DNA of 64,000 bases from Tamarix chinensis. Taxonomy: Eukaryota; Streptophyta; Magnoliopsida; Caryophyllales; Tamaricaceae. Below are positions 36,999-48,734 of this stretch, piece after piece. A program made the translations under genes and the position numbers. Location: contig CM060175.1 in NCBI GenBank assembly GCA_030549775.1, positions 33,831,262 through 33,895,261 on the forward strand, written 5' to 3'. Under the pieces are notes generated by a model. It saw nothing but the letters and a program-made list of their open reading frames with translations. It ran no database searches and was not told the DNA's origin. The stretch's first letter is position 1; every line of letters starts with the position of its first letter.

Positions 36999-37671
36999 AT
37001 AATACCTCATATTTTTTTTTAAAGTGTTGAATGAGATATGTTGTAAATTTTTTTGAATGATATTTATTTGGTATTATGATTTGGTCTAATGCAAAGTTGG
37101 ATTTGAAAAGAGGTTGGAAAATTAAATTTAATGAGTTTTTTAAGCGAACCAACCATATGGTTCCATGAATAAATCGATTGGCTTGTCATTTTAGCAAAAT
37201 GATTTTTACTTGACTAAACTAATTGAAATACTCATTAGGTAACCGATCGACTAGTTTGTATAATAGTCAACTAGTATACAAACTTGATTAACTAGTCTAT
37301 TGAACTAGGCATATTTTTGAAACTCAAATATTGGAAAAATTTATAATACTAAAATGGAACCTTGTTAACCAATTATGAATTGTTCTTTGGAGATTCTTAC
37401 CCGTTTTTCATCATGTATTTGGCTCAAAAATACCAAATCAAATCGATCTAGAGGGTTAATTAGGAACGTAGAAGGGTAAGATGACCTCAGCCTTATCATC
37501 TTCCACCTTTCTCCTCTTTATATTTCTAAGAGCACTACTCTTATCTCATAATCAATTTGGCTCAATTGAAAGATTCCTTCTAAGCAGACCATCCATTATC
37601 CATCTTGTGAATTGTATTTCTAAACTATTTTAGTTCTTGAGGAAGGTCACCATAGCTTGGATGATATCCAC
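36999..37671 (+). repeat. Second Tekay-type LTR start, truncated by E4
   Basis: Begins near TATAATACCTC and follows the same course as the start of the D2 LTR: AATTAATCGAC/AACCAACTAG-type stretches, then a TCTTCCACCTTTCTCCTC motif at about 37498 that parallels about 34187. It is cut at 37671 by the E4 LTR. It may be a separate solo LTR abutting the D2 LTR. Confidence 0.4.
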
Positions 37672-38667
37672 TGATGTAGGAGCTACCACTCAAGAATTGC
37701 CTTTCATAACTATGGAACCAATTATTCTTCATTTGTAAAGTATATCCCAAAAATTTGAAGACAAACGAATGGTTACATTGTTAGAAATGTACCAAACAAG
37801 CTACTAAGTATCTACGCGCATGTACAAGGCATGCACAACAGCATGGAATTCATGGCCATGTGTATTATGAGATTATTTGCAACTTGGTCGTGCAAAATTA
37901 TTAATTTAGCTAATTAATTACTAAAGTAGTAAGGTTGGATATTTGATAGAGCATAAAGTTAGCTTAAAGTAGCATAAAAACTTTGAGCTTGGAATCTTTT
38001 AAATTATCTTTTTTAGATAAATGGTATCTTGGCTATATAGAGCTATGAAAGTGACAAATAGAGGTAGCAATTGATGATTAATATTGAAGTTGAATGCAAA
38101 GATGAATTCTGTGTTACTTCAATTCCAACTAATCGAATCTGTGTGAATGATTTTGCTTGAAAATCTTAATCTCTTTGTCCATGTGAGTTAGATATTAATT
38201 CGTATCCTTCCTTCTCCCTATAATCCATATTTTTCTTGCCATCATTATCATTCATACATCACCCAAATTTAGAGCTAATTAAAGCCCTAATTTGGTTTCC
38301 ATATTCGATACCCTAAAGCATCATTCGAAACCCTAACCCTTCCATTCGAACCAAACATAACCTTAACCCTAACCCTAAACCATGACATCATCTTCCATCC
38401 AAACCCTAAAATTTGATTCATCATGATAAAAAACACATCATTATCAAATCCTCATCTTATTTATCACAATGCATTGTTATCATCACCATTAGTTAACCAT
38501 CATCACCTAAACATCATCACTTTTTTCAAAACATATTAATCTTTAATTCACCCTATTCAAATGTTTGTATCATCTATCTCTAATTGTGGAGCCTTATTCT
38601 AGTTACTACCATCATAATTGAGCCTTAATTTCACTAATTGTGGAATCCCATCCTCCCACACACATCA
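37672..38667 (+). repeat. 5' LTR of E4 (996 bp)
   Basis: TGATGTAGGAG...CACACATCA. Same family as the E1 and E5 LTRs. Confidence 0.85.
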
Positions 38668-38671
38668 ATTT

Positions 38672-38683
38672 TGGTATCAGTGC
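38672..38683 (+). other. Primer-binding site of E4
   Basis: TGGTATCAGTGC, one base from the initiator-Met tRNA complement. Confidence 0.75.
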
Positions 38684-38895
38684 AATCAAGATTCAATCTT
38701 TCTTTTAGGATTCTTCAAGAAATTTTCTCATCTTCATGAATCTCAAAAAATTCATCAATAAAACACAAAAGGGCTAAGCACTTAAGCACGTGTATTGGAG
38801 AACCACAATCAGTTGGTAAAGATAAAGATGGAGAACCAAGGATAGGACTTGAGGGATATTCTCAAGATCTTGATGGAATGAATCAAGGTGGTTAA
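38684..38895 (+). pseudogene. E4 leader and start of gag, interrupted by D1
   Basis: Parallels E1 at about 4805-5030 (AAGCACTTAA..., GAGGGATATTCTCAAGA). It ends in GTTAA, the D1 target site. Confidence 0.65.
38891..38895. repeat. Target site duplication of D1, left copy
   Basis: GTTAA, identical to 57178-57182. Confidence 0.85.
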
Positions 38896-39589
38896 TGTAA
38901 CACCCCAAAATTTACATATATATTTTTTTTACTTATAGCTTATACCGTAAATTCTGGAAATGTTACCGCCATACTTAGTACCAGACCGGTTCACTCCTAC
39001 CGTTCCAATACTAAGTGCTAAGGCTAAAGAAACAACTCAGTAAGCATTAATGGATAATCCAAATTCAAAGATACGGAAATCAGGTACGCACAATTCTTTA
39101 TTCAATTCCGAATACGAGGGTAGTTTTTTTAGGAAAGAGAAATAACTACAATAATGAAGTAGTTTCGAAAGTACTATTTATAAATAGATAAGATAGTAAT
39201 AATAGTTTAAAGGAAGGCCGGCCACGTCACTCTGATAATCGATCCAGCCCGATCATCACTTGTCCCCACTTGATGTCCCATAGACATCTATAGCATCATA
39301 ATACATATCTCCTACCTGCAGGAAATCAGATGGACCTTCTACTCGTTGGAATGAGCAGCACCCATGAAACGGGTGATCAGTATGCTACGTACTGAGTAAG
39401 GTAACCGAGCACTAAGGCCAACACATAACATATAAATCATGCAGACATAGAGGAGTACAATCATAAGTACATAGGATCAACCAGGTAAAAGTACAAGGGC
39501 CCATTCATAGTCTGGATTTATTACTTATTTAATCTCTGATTAGATCTCATTTCATACCATGCCTTTTTATCAATTCCATGCGAGCACAG

Positions 39590-39985
39590 GAGCACCCCAC
39601 TATTATAACCGGTGGGCCGGTCACACATAGGGCATCATGCCCTAACCACTATTATTACCGGTGGATCGGTCACACATATAGGGTAGAAACCCTAACCACT
39701 ATTCCTAACCGGTGGATCGGCTCAGCTCCGGCTCACATGATGTTCCACTGTAAGTAATTAATGTCTTTTACTTACCTTAACAAACTTTGGTTTATTTTCA
39801 TTGAGATCAGGAACCCCCACTATTATAATCGGTGGGCCGGTCACAATAGGACATCATGTCCTAACCACTATTATTATCGGTGGATCGGTCACAATAGGGT
39901 AAAACCCTAACCACTATTTTAACCGATGGATCGGTCGCACATAGGGTAAAACCCTAACCACTATTCTTGACCGGTGGATCGGCTG
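39590..39985 (-). repeat. CCGG hairpin units in the D1 3' LTR
   Basis: Seven units of the type CCGRYCCACCGGTTATAATAGTGG read on the minus strand, in two clusters (39598-39728 and 39810-39985). A second, near-identical set lies at 53630-54025. Confidence 0.8.
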
Positions 39986-40129
39986 GTCCCGTCTCAATAT
40001 CTTCCTCTTTAAGTGAATAGTATCTTAAGTGTCTTATTCACAAGTTTGACTCAGACACGCATGACTGGCTTCTACTTTCCTCATCTTCCAATCCTAGTTA
40101 ACCACCACCATTAACATTAATCCTGACCT

Positions 40130-40560
40130 TCCCTAACTCTCATGAGAACTCTAACTCCACCTAAGCCCTACTCCATGCAAACCCTAGCTTCATGTAAACC
40201 CTGCTCCCATGCAAACCCTAACTTCATGTAAACCCTACGCCCATGAAAATCTTAACTTCATGTAAACACTACGCCCATGCAAACCCTAACGTCACGTAAA
40301 CCCTAACTTCATGAAAACCCTACGCCCATGCAAACCCTAACGTCACGTAAATCCTAACTTCATGAAAACCCTACGCCCATGCAAACCCTTACATCACATA
40401 AACCCTACGCCCATGCAAATCTTAACTTCATGTAATAGTAGTACCACCATGCAAAACCCAAGCATCGTGCAACTCATACAAAACCCTAACACCGTACAAC
40501 CCATGCAAAACCCTAACACCGTACAATATATTCATTCCATGCAAAAATCCAACTCCCATG
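40130..40560 (-). repeat. AAACCCTA-containing minisatellite, D1 3' LTR
   Basis: On the plus strand, units of about 17-34 bases of the type CCCATGCAAACCCTAACTTC then ATGTAAACCCTACG repeat roughly 15-20 times. They embed the plant telomere-like CCCTAA, but spaced by other sequence. The twin in the 5' LTR is at 54170-54600. Confidence 0.8.
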
Positions 40561-40805
40561 AACTCCCCAATATTATTTTGTAAGTCCCTCATGCATGTCT
40601 CGAGCCATATCACATCATATTAATAATATATTTTTACACATCATTCTTATGCCACAATCATTTAACGAAAACACACCTCAACTTCCATACATGCTGCATT
40701 CATAACAATTACATAATAGTTACATGAAATACATGATAGATCATATCACAAGGCATGCATGGCATATAAATCATATATAACACAAATGGCCTTAGCACCC
40801 CTTAC

Positions 40806-40867
40806 CTAAAATGTCGTCGGTCTTGTAGCAAGTTCCTATACCACTTGAGGGTTTTGGTTAGGCTCAC
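40806..40867 (-). other. Conserved 62-bp island with splice-like borders, D1 3' LTR
   Basis: On the minus strand, preceded by CTATAGTAG and followed by GTAAGG. It aligns base for base in length with 8082-8143 of S1. The 5' LTR holds the same island at about 54849-54910. Confidence 0.5.
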
Positions 40868-41079
40868 CTACTATAGGAAAAATACTAGGATTAGGTTTTT
40901 TCTTAAGAATGCTATCATTTCTAACTTATCCCAAGACCTTATTTTTAATTAAAAATTATTATATTAGAATTGACTCTACAAAATACTAGTAGAATATTAA
41001 TAATAAAACTAAGGCAGTTCAAAATAAAAAAGGTGATATAAGGGTTTCTGCCCTTCACCAAAATAATACGAGTAAAGAT

Positions 41080-41080
<1 letters not shown>

Positions 41081-41115
<35 letters not shown>

Positions 41116-41147
41116 TATAATAATAATAATAACAATAACAATAATAT
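41081..41147. repeat. AAT microsatellite
   Basis: Run of AAT units with a few AAC. The allele in the other D1 LTR (55117-55152) is about 30 bases shorter. Confidence 0.9.
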
Positions 41148-42128
41148 ATAAGCTTTAAATTTAAAGTGGGGTTTCGACCCTACTTATAACTAATGACCTA
41201 CCATTTATTAATATTAATAATAAAATTAATAACATATATAATAATATTGAAATAATAAAGATAATGGTAATATTATTATTAATGATTATAAGAACAATAG
41301 GAATAATAATACTAAAATACATAAGTGCGAATATTAATACAAAATTATGACCTAAGATTTTCCAGAATAATTAATAAAATGTTAATAATAATTATTCTAA
41401 TAATTATAATATTAATAATAAGAAGAAAAATGATAATAATCATATAATAATTCAATTAATATCTTAACATTCGGAAATAACAATAAAATTATTTTATTAG
41501 CATTCTCCACCCTGCAAGTACAACTCTGCATAAATTTTACATCAAATAATAATAATATTAATAGCAAGGAAATTATTATTATATTCGATTAGTTACCAAT
41601 AAATAAAATAAAAATGGAATAATTTACAATAAATAGTAAATAATGTCTATGGAGGTCTAGGATTTCACCTTGAGTCAGCAGGAATGGACGGCACCGACGG
41701 TGGTTCACGGAGGTGGCCGGAAAAAAGATCTAAAAGGAAAAAGATGAAGAAAAAGAGAGAAGGAGCAGGGGAAAAATTAAAATAAGGTTTTGATTCGGTA
41801 AAGGAGGATTAGAGGGAGTTTTTGGGTGGTTCAGAGGGCAGTAAAAGTGGCGGAAACGGCGGAGGACGGCGGCTTAAGGTTTTCTGGGTGAAAATTTCGA
41901 CGAGGTGAGAAGCAAACTTGGCACGACTATGGAGGACTACACAAGAGAAATCGAAGGCTAAAAATGGTTTAGTTATCTAGATAAATTTTCGGGGAAGAAA
42001 TTGAAAGGCTTCGGTGTCGTGGAGGTTGAATATAAGCAGCAGGGGAAGCGTCTGAAGTCATGGTGGCTGCCAGCCCCTGCTTAGGGTTTTCGGGGGAGAA
42101 AAATCCAAAAACTCCTACAACTAGGCCA

Positions 42129-42136
42129 TTTATAGA
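42129..42136 (-). promoter_or_regulatory. TATA box of the D1 3' LTR
   Basis: TCTATAAA on the minus strand about 1.03 kb into the LTR, at the matching depth to the TATA box of S1. A leader with CCCGAAAACCCTAAG follows about 50 bases on. The 5' LTR copy at 56136-56143 would drive D1. Confidence 0.6.
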
Positions 42137-43170
42137 TAGTGAATGGTATAATAGGGTGTTGAAGCTCGACAGGGAGGTAATAAGTGCAAGAATTTGGGTG
42201 GCCGGTGGCAATAATTGATCGCCCATCGTTTGGGTTACTTCGAATTTTCGCGAGGCTGAGGAGAAGAAACGAGCGAGATTCAACGTCCAATAATTATGCC
42301 GAATTACTCCTGGAGTTAAGAGGAAGACAATGAGGCAAGAAACGGCCGGTATTAATCACCGTAGCCGAAGAGGCCATTGATGGGGTCGAAGATTTCGTTG
42401 CAGCGTCGGGGGAAGACGGAGGGAGAAGGAAGAAGAAAGAAAGTGGGCCAATCGGCCGAGGAAGGAAAAGAAAAGGGGAGAACCGGGCGGGTCGCGCGCC
42501 GGTTAAGCCCTCACTTAACGAGACGCAGCGTCTCGACATACAATCGCCCAAAACGCCACGTCTGGGCGCACGCAGGGAGAAGGCCAGTGTCGCTGGGCCG
42601 CGGGAGAAGAAAGGAAGAAAAAGGAAGAGGATTGGGCCGCGCCTGGCCCAATCGGCGGAAAGAAGAAAAAAAAAGGAAGAAAGAAAAGAAAGAAAAGGAG
42701 AAAAGAAAAAGGAGGAAAAAGGAAAAAGGAAGAAAATAAGGTTTTGGGTTTAAATAAATTAATTAGAATATTTTGGGTATTTAATATAAAATATTTATTT
42801 AACAAAAATATTAAATTCCCCTTTTTAGGCTAGTTTCAGGTTTTTAAAATAATTTCCATAATTTCCATTTTAATTAGCAAAACACCCTAATTTTCTTCCA
42901 TTAAATTATTTATAAAATTAATATTAATTTGGAACTATTTTATCCTCCTTATTTTAAATAAAATAATTTATTTTGTTAATTTCTAAAATAAAATCCTTAA
43001 CTAGCTAAAGTACCCAAATTACTCCTAATTAAAAATAGTAATAATTTTCTTCTTAATTTGTCCTAATTAATTTCCTTTTATTTTAATCAAATAATTTATA
43101 TTTAATTAACTATCATAATAAATTTCATTTAAATATACTATTTAAAATTAGAACTTTTTGGGACATTTCA

Positions 43171-43183
43171 TTACTACCCCCTT
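43171..43183 (-). other. Polypurine tract of D1
   Basis: AAGGGGGTAGTAA on the minus strand, directly before the 3' LTR. Confidence 0.75.
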
Positions 43184-43317
43184 AAAAACAGACTTCGCCC
43201 CCGAAGTCTCCTGCGGTTATCCTAAGAAAAGGCTAGGAAACTCTAAGAATCTGGAATAACAATTTATTAACTAAACTTAAATCAACTACCCCCTTAGGGA
43301 CAAACCAGAAAAAAAAT
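43184..43317 (-). other. D1 3' untranslated region
   Basis: Short non-coding stretch between the end of pol and the polypurine tract. Confidence 0.6.
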
Positions 43318-44659
43318 CTAACCTTCCACAAAAAGCTCCGGGTATGCTTCTCGCATCTCTTTTTCTATCTCCCAAGTAGCTTCTTCGGTTCCATGGCGAC
43401 TCCATAAGATCTTAACCAGAGGCACCGAACTTGTACGAGTCTTCCTCAACTTAGTGTCGAGAATCCTCACTGGTTGTTCCTCGTAAGTCATCGAATCATC
43501 CAGTTCAACCTCATCTGGTTGAATTACGTGCGACAGATCGGCAACATACTTCCTTAGCTGAGAAATGTGGAACACATTATGCACTCGGGCCAACTCTAGG
43601 GGAAGAGCTAATCTGTAGGCAACTTCACCCACTCGCTCTAATATCTCATAGGGACCGATATATCTAGGGCTCAATTTACCCTTCCTTCCGAACCTCTACA
43701 CTCCTTTCGTAGGTGAAACCCTTAATAACACCTTGTCTCCAGGTTCAAATTCTCCATCCCTACGCCTCTGATCGGCATAACTCTTTTGTCTACTTTGAGC
43801 TTCTTTCATCCGATCCTGGATTTGTCTGACCTGACGAGTCATATCCTCTATTAATTCTGATCCCAACACGATCGTCTCACAAATGTCGCTCCAACACAAG
43901 GGCGTCCTGCACTTCCGTCCATACAGTGCTTCGAAGGGAGCCATCCCAATACTGGCATGATAACTGTTATTATATGAAAACTCCACCAGATGCAAGCGTT
44001 CTTCCCAACCTCCCTGGAAATCCAACATGCACGCTCTCAACATATCCTCCAAGGTCTGAATGGTCCGTTCTGTCTGCCCGTCTGTGGCAGGGTGAAAAGC
44101 TGTGCTCATCTTCAGTTTTGTACCTAAAACTTCTTGTAACTTTTGCAAAAAGTGAGATAAGAACCTCAAATCTCGATGGGAAACAATATCCTTAGGGACC
44201 CCGTGACGGCTGACCACAAATTTCATATGAATGAATATGCGCTGGCTAACTGCTCCATACTCCAGGTGGACTTCATAGGAATGAATATGGCTGACTTGGT
44301 CAATCTATCAACAATAACCCAGATGGTATCACAACCGCTTCGGGTCCTTGGTAATCCACTCACAAAGTCCATAGAAATGGAGTCCCATTTCCACCCCGGC
44401 ACCTCCAAATACTAAAGTAATCCCGCTGGTCTTCGATGTTCGATCTTAACCTTCTGACACACAAGACACCGAGATACAAACTCGGCTACCTCTCTTTTCA
44501 TACGTGGCCACCAGTACACCTTTTTGAGATCCTTGTATAACTTCGATCCTCCTGGGTGAACCGAATAGGGAGTCTGATGTCCCTCCTCCATAATACGATG
44601 CTTAAGGTCTGGACATCTTTGGGGCACACACCAACGACCCTTGAATCGAATACTGCCAT
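43318..44659 (-). pseudogene. D1 integrase and chromodomain (pol 3' half)
   Basis: This continues the D1 pol after S2. The integrase HHCC zinc-binding region (CLVCQKVK) is at about 44650-44420. The catalytic core follows: first aspartate in SMDFVSGLPRTRSG (about 44380); the second site reads VSHRDLRF where family members have SDRD, so the catalytic aspartate seems replaced by histidine; the glutamate is in [12 protein letters not shown]. The tail has KGKLSPRYIGPYEILERVGEVAYRL and ends in a chromodomain-like EEATWEIEKEMREAYPELF. Lesions: a TAG at 44412-44414, a frameshift near 44223-44226 and a TAG near 43694. In chromoviruses this domain guides integration to marked chromatin. The gene is inactive, but recently so. 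Confidence 0.85.
44655..44659. repeat. Target site duplication of S2, left copy
   Basis: GCCAT here against GCCGT at 49539-49543, one mismatch. Removing S2 with one copy restores an open pol frame reading HEDGSIRFKGRW. Confidence 0.65.
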
Positions 44660-45049
44660 TGTAATACCCCAAAAATTCGAAAACCTATATTTTAATAAAT
44701 TACTTTTATTTGGAATAGAATTGCTTTTAGATTATTTATTTTAATTATTTTATGGATTTTAGAGTATGTAAATTTGGATAAAATTATTTTATAAATTATA
44801 AATAAATATTTTTCTATTTATCATATTATTTTATTTGAATAATTTTCCAAACTAATATCTTACCAACCTTATCCTATTTTTAAACTAATATATTAGATTA
44901 TAATAAATTAAATTATTAAATTAAATAAATTATCAAGAATATTACATTTTATGATTTATAAAATTAATTTAATTTATTTCTCCTATTTTCCCATTTTTCC
45001 TTTTTCTTTTCCTCCTCCTTTTCTCCTTTTCTTCTTTCTTCTCTTTTCC

Positions 45050-46110
45050 TTTTTCTCCCCCTTGGGCCGCCCGCCCGGCCTGCTCTCCCCTCTCCCCCGC
45101 GCGTTGGGCCTTCGGCCCGTCTCTCCCGCCTCACCCCTTCTCTCCCTCACACGCCCGTCCCTCCAGCCCAGCTGCCCCCTTTATTTTCTTTTCCTTGACC
45201 GGCCGACTCTCCCTTCTTTCCTGCGCCGGTCCGACCGCCCCGTCCCTTTCTTCTTCTTCCCTTCTTCGACCTCCCACGCCCGACCACCTGCACCTTCGAC
45301 GCCATGCCCGCTGCCACCGACTGCCACCCTGCAGCTCCCGTGCGTTCCTCCCTCTCCCTCTCTCTCTTCCCCCGTCGTTTTCTTTCTTCTTTGAGCCAAA
45401 CCGGCCCTGGATCACAGCCCCGCATGCCTCTCCCCTTTCCTTCTTCTTCCCCTCCTTTCCCCCTACCAACCGACAACCTTGCCACCACTACAGCACCGCC
45501 GGCCAGCCCTGCCCCCTCTCTTCTCCCTCTTCTTTTCTTCAGCTCCCAAGCCCTTCATTCCCACATTTTTCGAGCCTAATATCCCTCCCCCGAACTCTCC
45601 CTTCTCTCCTCCCTTCTTCCCCATCCTTTTCTGTTTTTTTTCTTCTCACCGCCACCCGCCGCCGCTCGAACCACCAAGCCCAGCCCTGCGCCGCCTTCTG
45701 CCACCGCCTACTACCACCCTGCACCCCCACACAGCCCCTTCGAGCCCCGCACTTCCTCTCTTCTCCTCCTCTCTCTTTTTCTTCCCAAATTTTTCCCCTT
45801 ACCGCCGAGCCACCTGCAACCGCCTCTACCGCCGCCGTCCGGCCACCTCTGCCGCCACCCAACCCACCGTTCGACACTCTGCAACCCCCTCTACAACCGC
45901 CACCCATTAGTTGGCCAAAACCAACCCTTGCACCCCTCCATTTTTCCCTCCACTTTTCCTTCGTTCTCAACCCTTCCACCTCGACCCACTTCGGCAGCCA
46001 CCTTCGCCGCCGTCTCCGCCGCCCTATGCCGCCTTGAAACCGCCCTTTGCCTCCACCTACACCCCTCTACACTCCTGCACCATTCCCCTGCCTTAGAACC
46101 TCCCCTAACC
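45050..46110 (+). other. GC- and pyrimidine-rich block of S2
   Basis: Counterpart of 5690-6980 in S1. Overlapping open frames of up to 280 codons are proline/serine- or arginine/glycine-rich low complexity on both strands and do not look like genes. Confidence 0.6.
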
Positions 46111-46849
46111 ACCCTCTTTTCTAGCCTAAAGACCCTAACCCGAAAATGATGAACCTTGCTTCCTTCACCCCTCTTCCAGCCTTTGCCCCTCTCTTTTCTG
46201 CATGAAACTCACACTGCTCATGCAGCGTGAGCTCTTCCATTTATTTTGAAAATTTCTTGGGTAAATTTTAAGGTAAAATGGTATTTTATGTTAAGTGTTT
46301 TATTAATTAAAATTTATAAATTTTTATACTTGGATTCTTATTTCTAACATAACTATGATGGATATTATTTTTAGGTGTTGAGTTGCTAAATATGCTTGGT
46401 AAGATTTGATATTTTGCGGGATTAAGGTAATCGTTAATCCTCCCTTAAATATATGGAAAAACACATGCTAGCACATTTAGGGTTTAGTATGATATTATGC
46501 ATGTTTTGTATGCTTAGCATGATATGTTTATGGTTTCTTATATTGTTTGTTAAAAAGAAAAAGCATGATAACTTTTATGCTATATGTAGGTATGTTAAAT
46601 AAAGAAGGAGTTGGAATATGGATAGAAATGTTAAACACTTGATTATGATGTACCATGTTGTTAATGCATGAATGATGTTATTGTTTAAGGGTATTTTAGT
46701 AATTATGCTTATGAGATAAATAAATCAATGTGTATAGTTGCTAATGAGTATTATGTTGAAAAGTGACAAGTTGGTGGACTTAGATGATAAAAATGAAGTA
46801 TTAATATCATTATTTTATGTAGTGTTAGCAAATTCAGAAAAATGGTGAA

Positions 46850-48060
46850 TAAAGGGGTTGAGTGGAAATTTTATAAGTGGAAAAGGGTATTTCGGTAATT
46901 TTTGAGATAAAAGAATAATATGGTAATTTTATAATTAAATGGCCAAATGATAATTTACAAGTAAAGGATAAAATTGTAAGTTGTGAGAAAGAAGGGTAAA
47001 ATGGTAATTTTGGAAGTAGGGGTAAAATAGTAATTTTGGATGAAGGAGGGTATTATGGTAATTTTGGAGGTAGAGGGGCAAAATCGTAATTTCATAAGTA
47101 AAGGGTAATATGGTAAATTTTATAAGTGAATGGCGAAGTGGAAATTTATAAGTAAAGGGGTAATATGGTAAATTGGAAAAGAAGGGCAAAATGGTAATTT
47201 TGTAAGGAAAGATAAAGATGGTAATCTTGGATGTAAAAGGGTAAAATAGTAATTTGTAAAGTAAAAGATGTATGGTGGTAATTTTCATAAATAAAAGGAT
47301 ATTATGGTAAAATTGGATGTAAGGGGTAAAATGGTAATTTTGTAAATGAAAGGATATTATGGTAAACTTGGGAGTAAGGGGTAACTTGGTAATTATGATA
47401 ACGACAAGAGATAATTTAGCAATTAAATTATGATTGTAGAAGGGCAATTGGATAAGTACGATACTATAGAAGGGTAATTTGGTAAATTAACCAATTAAAG
47501 GGCATTACGGTACTTTTAATAATGGAGAAGGGTAATATAGTAATTTTGATTATGAAAAAGGGTAAATTAATATTGGTAATTATGAAGAAGAGTAATTTGG
47601 GATTTGTGATAATTAAAAAGGGGAAATGGCAATTAAAATAATTGAGAGGGGTAAAATGGTAATTATGATAAAGGAGAAGGGCAATTTGGTAATTTGTTCA
47701 ACTAAAGGGGCAATTTGGTAATTTAGCCGATAAAAGGGCAAAGTGATAATTGTTTAACCAACTAAAGGGGCAAAATAGTAATCATGGTATTGAAGGAGGG
47801 TAATTTAGTAATTTATCCAACTCAATGGCAGTTTTGTAATTATAACAAAGGAGAAGGGCGATTGGGTAATATGACCAACCAAAAGGGGAATATGATAAGT
47901 ATAGTAATTATGAGGGGTGAATGATGATCTAAAAAGTGTATGAGATAATTTGGTAATCTAAATTGGACAAAGGGTAATTTGGTAATTATGCAACCTTAAG
48001 GGTAATGTGGTAATTTATCAAGTAAGGAATGGATACTTAACAATTATATAAGTAAAGGGC
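46850..48060 (+). repeat. GGTAATTT minisatellite of S2
   Basis: About 1.2 kb of degenerate tandem units of some 20-35 bases: AAAGGGTAAAATGGTAATTT and variants. A 170-codon minus-strand open frame (46935-47447) is an artefact of the repeat. Confidence 0.85.
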
Positions 48061-48710
48061 AAATGAATAGTTTATACCTAACACGTCCTTGAGATTGTAG
48101 AACATTAATATGATTAAATAATGTTGATTAGCTAAGTAAGAGTATCTAATGATTAGTGTGGCCTTGATGGTTTCTCTGTGACATCCTGGATAATCCTCTG
48201 AATAAGAAACGATTAATGATATCGAAACGATTGAAAGTGAATAAGTATCGGATTATCGTGCTTTATGTGATCACCTTAATTAAGACACTATTACTTAAAG
48301 TGAAAGACCTCGAGATCGGGAATGGTGACTCCTTAGGGGTCGCTACCCTAAGGACGTGGTTTAGTCCACGATTATTCTGGTATTTGCTGGTGTGCCTTTG
48401 TGCCCCAGCCAGGCCCTATATCTTACTCTTCCTAGCTCTACGGACCTAGTTAGGGGGTATGCATACTTATGGATTAGGTGTCCTTGTCGGTAGGGTACTG
48501 AGTTAGCTTTATGCACCAGTACGACCAGGGTACCTTTGCGTCCTTGGGTTCATGGTTAAAGGGTACTGAGTAGCTGGTATGCACCGGTACGACCGGTGTA
48601 CCTTTGTGTCCCGGGTTATCGATCTCCCAATCGAGGCAAATAAATATGATTGATGTGCTGATTAAAGAAAGGAAAGATACTATAATTGAAAGTGAAATAT
48701 TAATGAGCCG
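48061..48710 (+). repeat. S2 unique region between its two repeat arrays
   Basis: Contains a duplicated segment (GGTACTGAG...ATGCACC(A/G)GTACGACC, at about 48495 and 48563). No gene. Confidence 0.5.
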
Positions 48711-48734
48711 GGCCCAGTGATTTATGATATTGCG

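Larger units (their letters stand above)
38896..43170 (-). repeat. 3' LTR of D1 (4275 bp)
   Basis: On the minus strand it begins TGAAATGTCCC and ends GGGGTGTTACA. It is about 30 bp longer than the 5' LTR, mainly because its AAT microsatellite (41081-41147) is longer. Regions along the minus strand: U3 with a GC-rich block (about 42660-42300), TATA box 42136-42129, ORF-free leader, AAT repeats, splice-bounded island (40867-40806), AAACCCTA minisatellite, CCGG units, conserved end. Confidence 0.9.

Noticed and set aside
37672..38667. Treating the E4 LTR as a solo LTR
   Set aside because: It is followed by a primer site and gag that resume colinearly at 57178 after D1, so it is the 5' LTR of a split element.
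40130..40560. Interstitial telomere
   Set aside because: CCCTAA motifs are separated by other bases in longer units and occur in both LTRs of one retroelement, so they are LTR repeats, not a telomere remnant.
41969..42290. Minus-strand open frames of 69 and 104 codons in the D1 LTR (also 55976-56297)
   Set aside because: They lie around the TATA box and leader and are not conserved in S1 or S2. Likely chance frames in the leader.
42377..42739. Lysine/arginine-rich open frame of 120 codons, also at 56384-56746
   Set aside because: Comes from a purine-rich tract in the D1 U3, present in both LTRs. No domain.
45131..46149. Overlapping open frames of up to 280 codons on both strands
   Set aside because: Same kind of GC/CT-rich LTR block in S2. 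Composition alone keeps the frames open.
46935..47447. 170-codon minus-strand open frame
   Set aside because: It is the translation of the GGTAATTT minisatellite. The apparent protein is the repeat read through.
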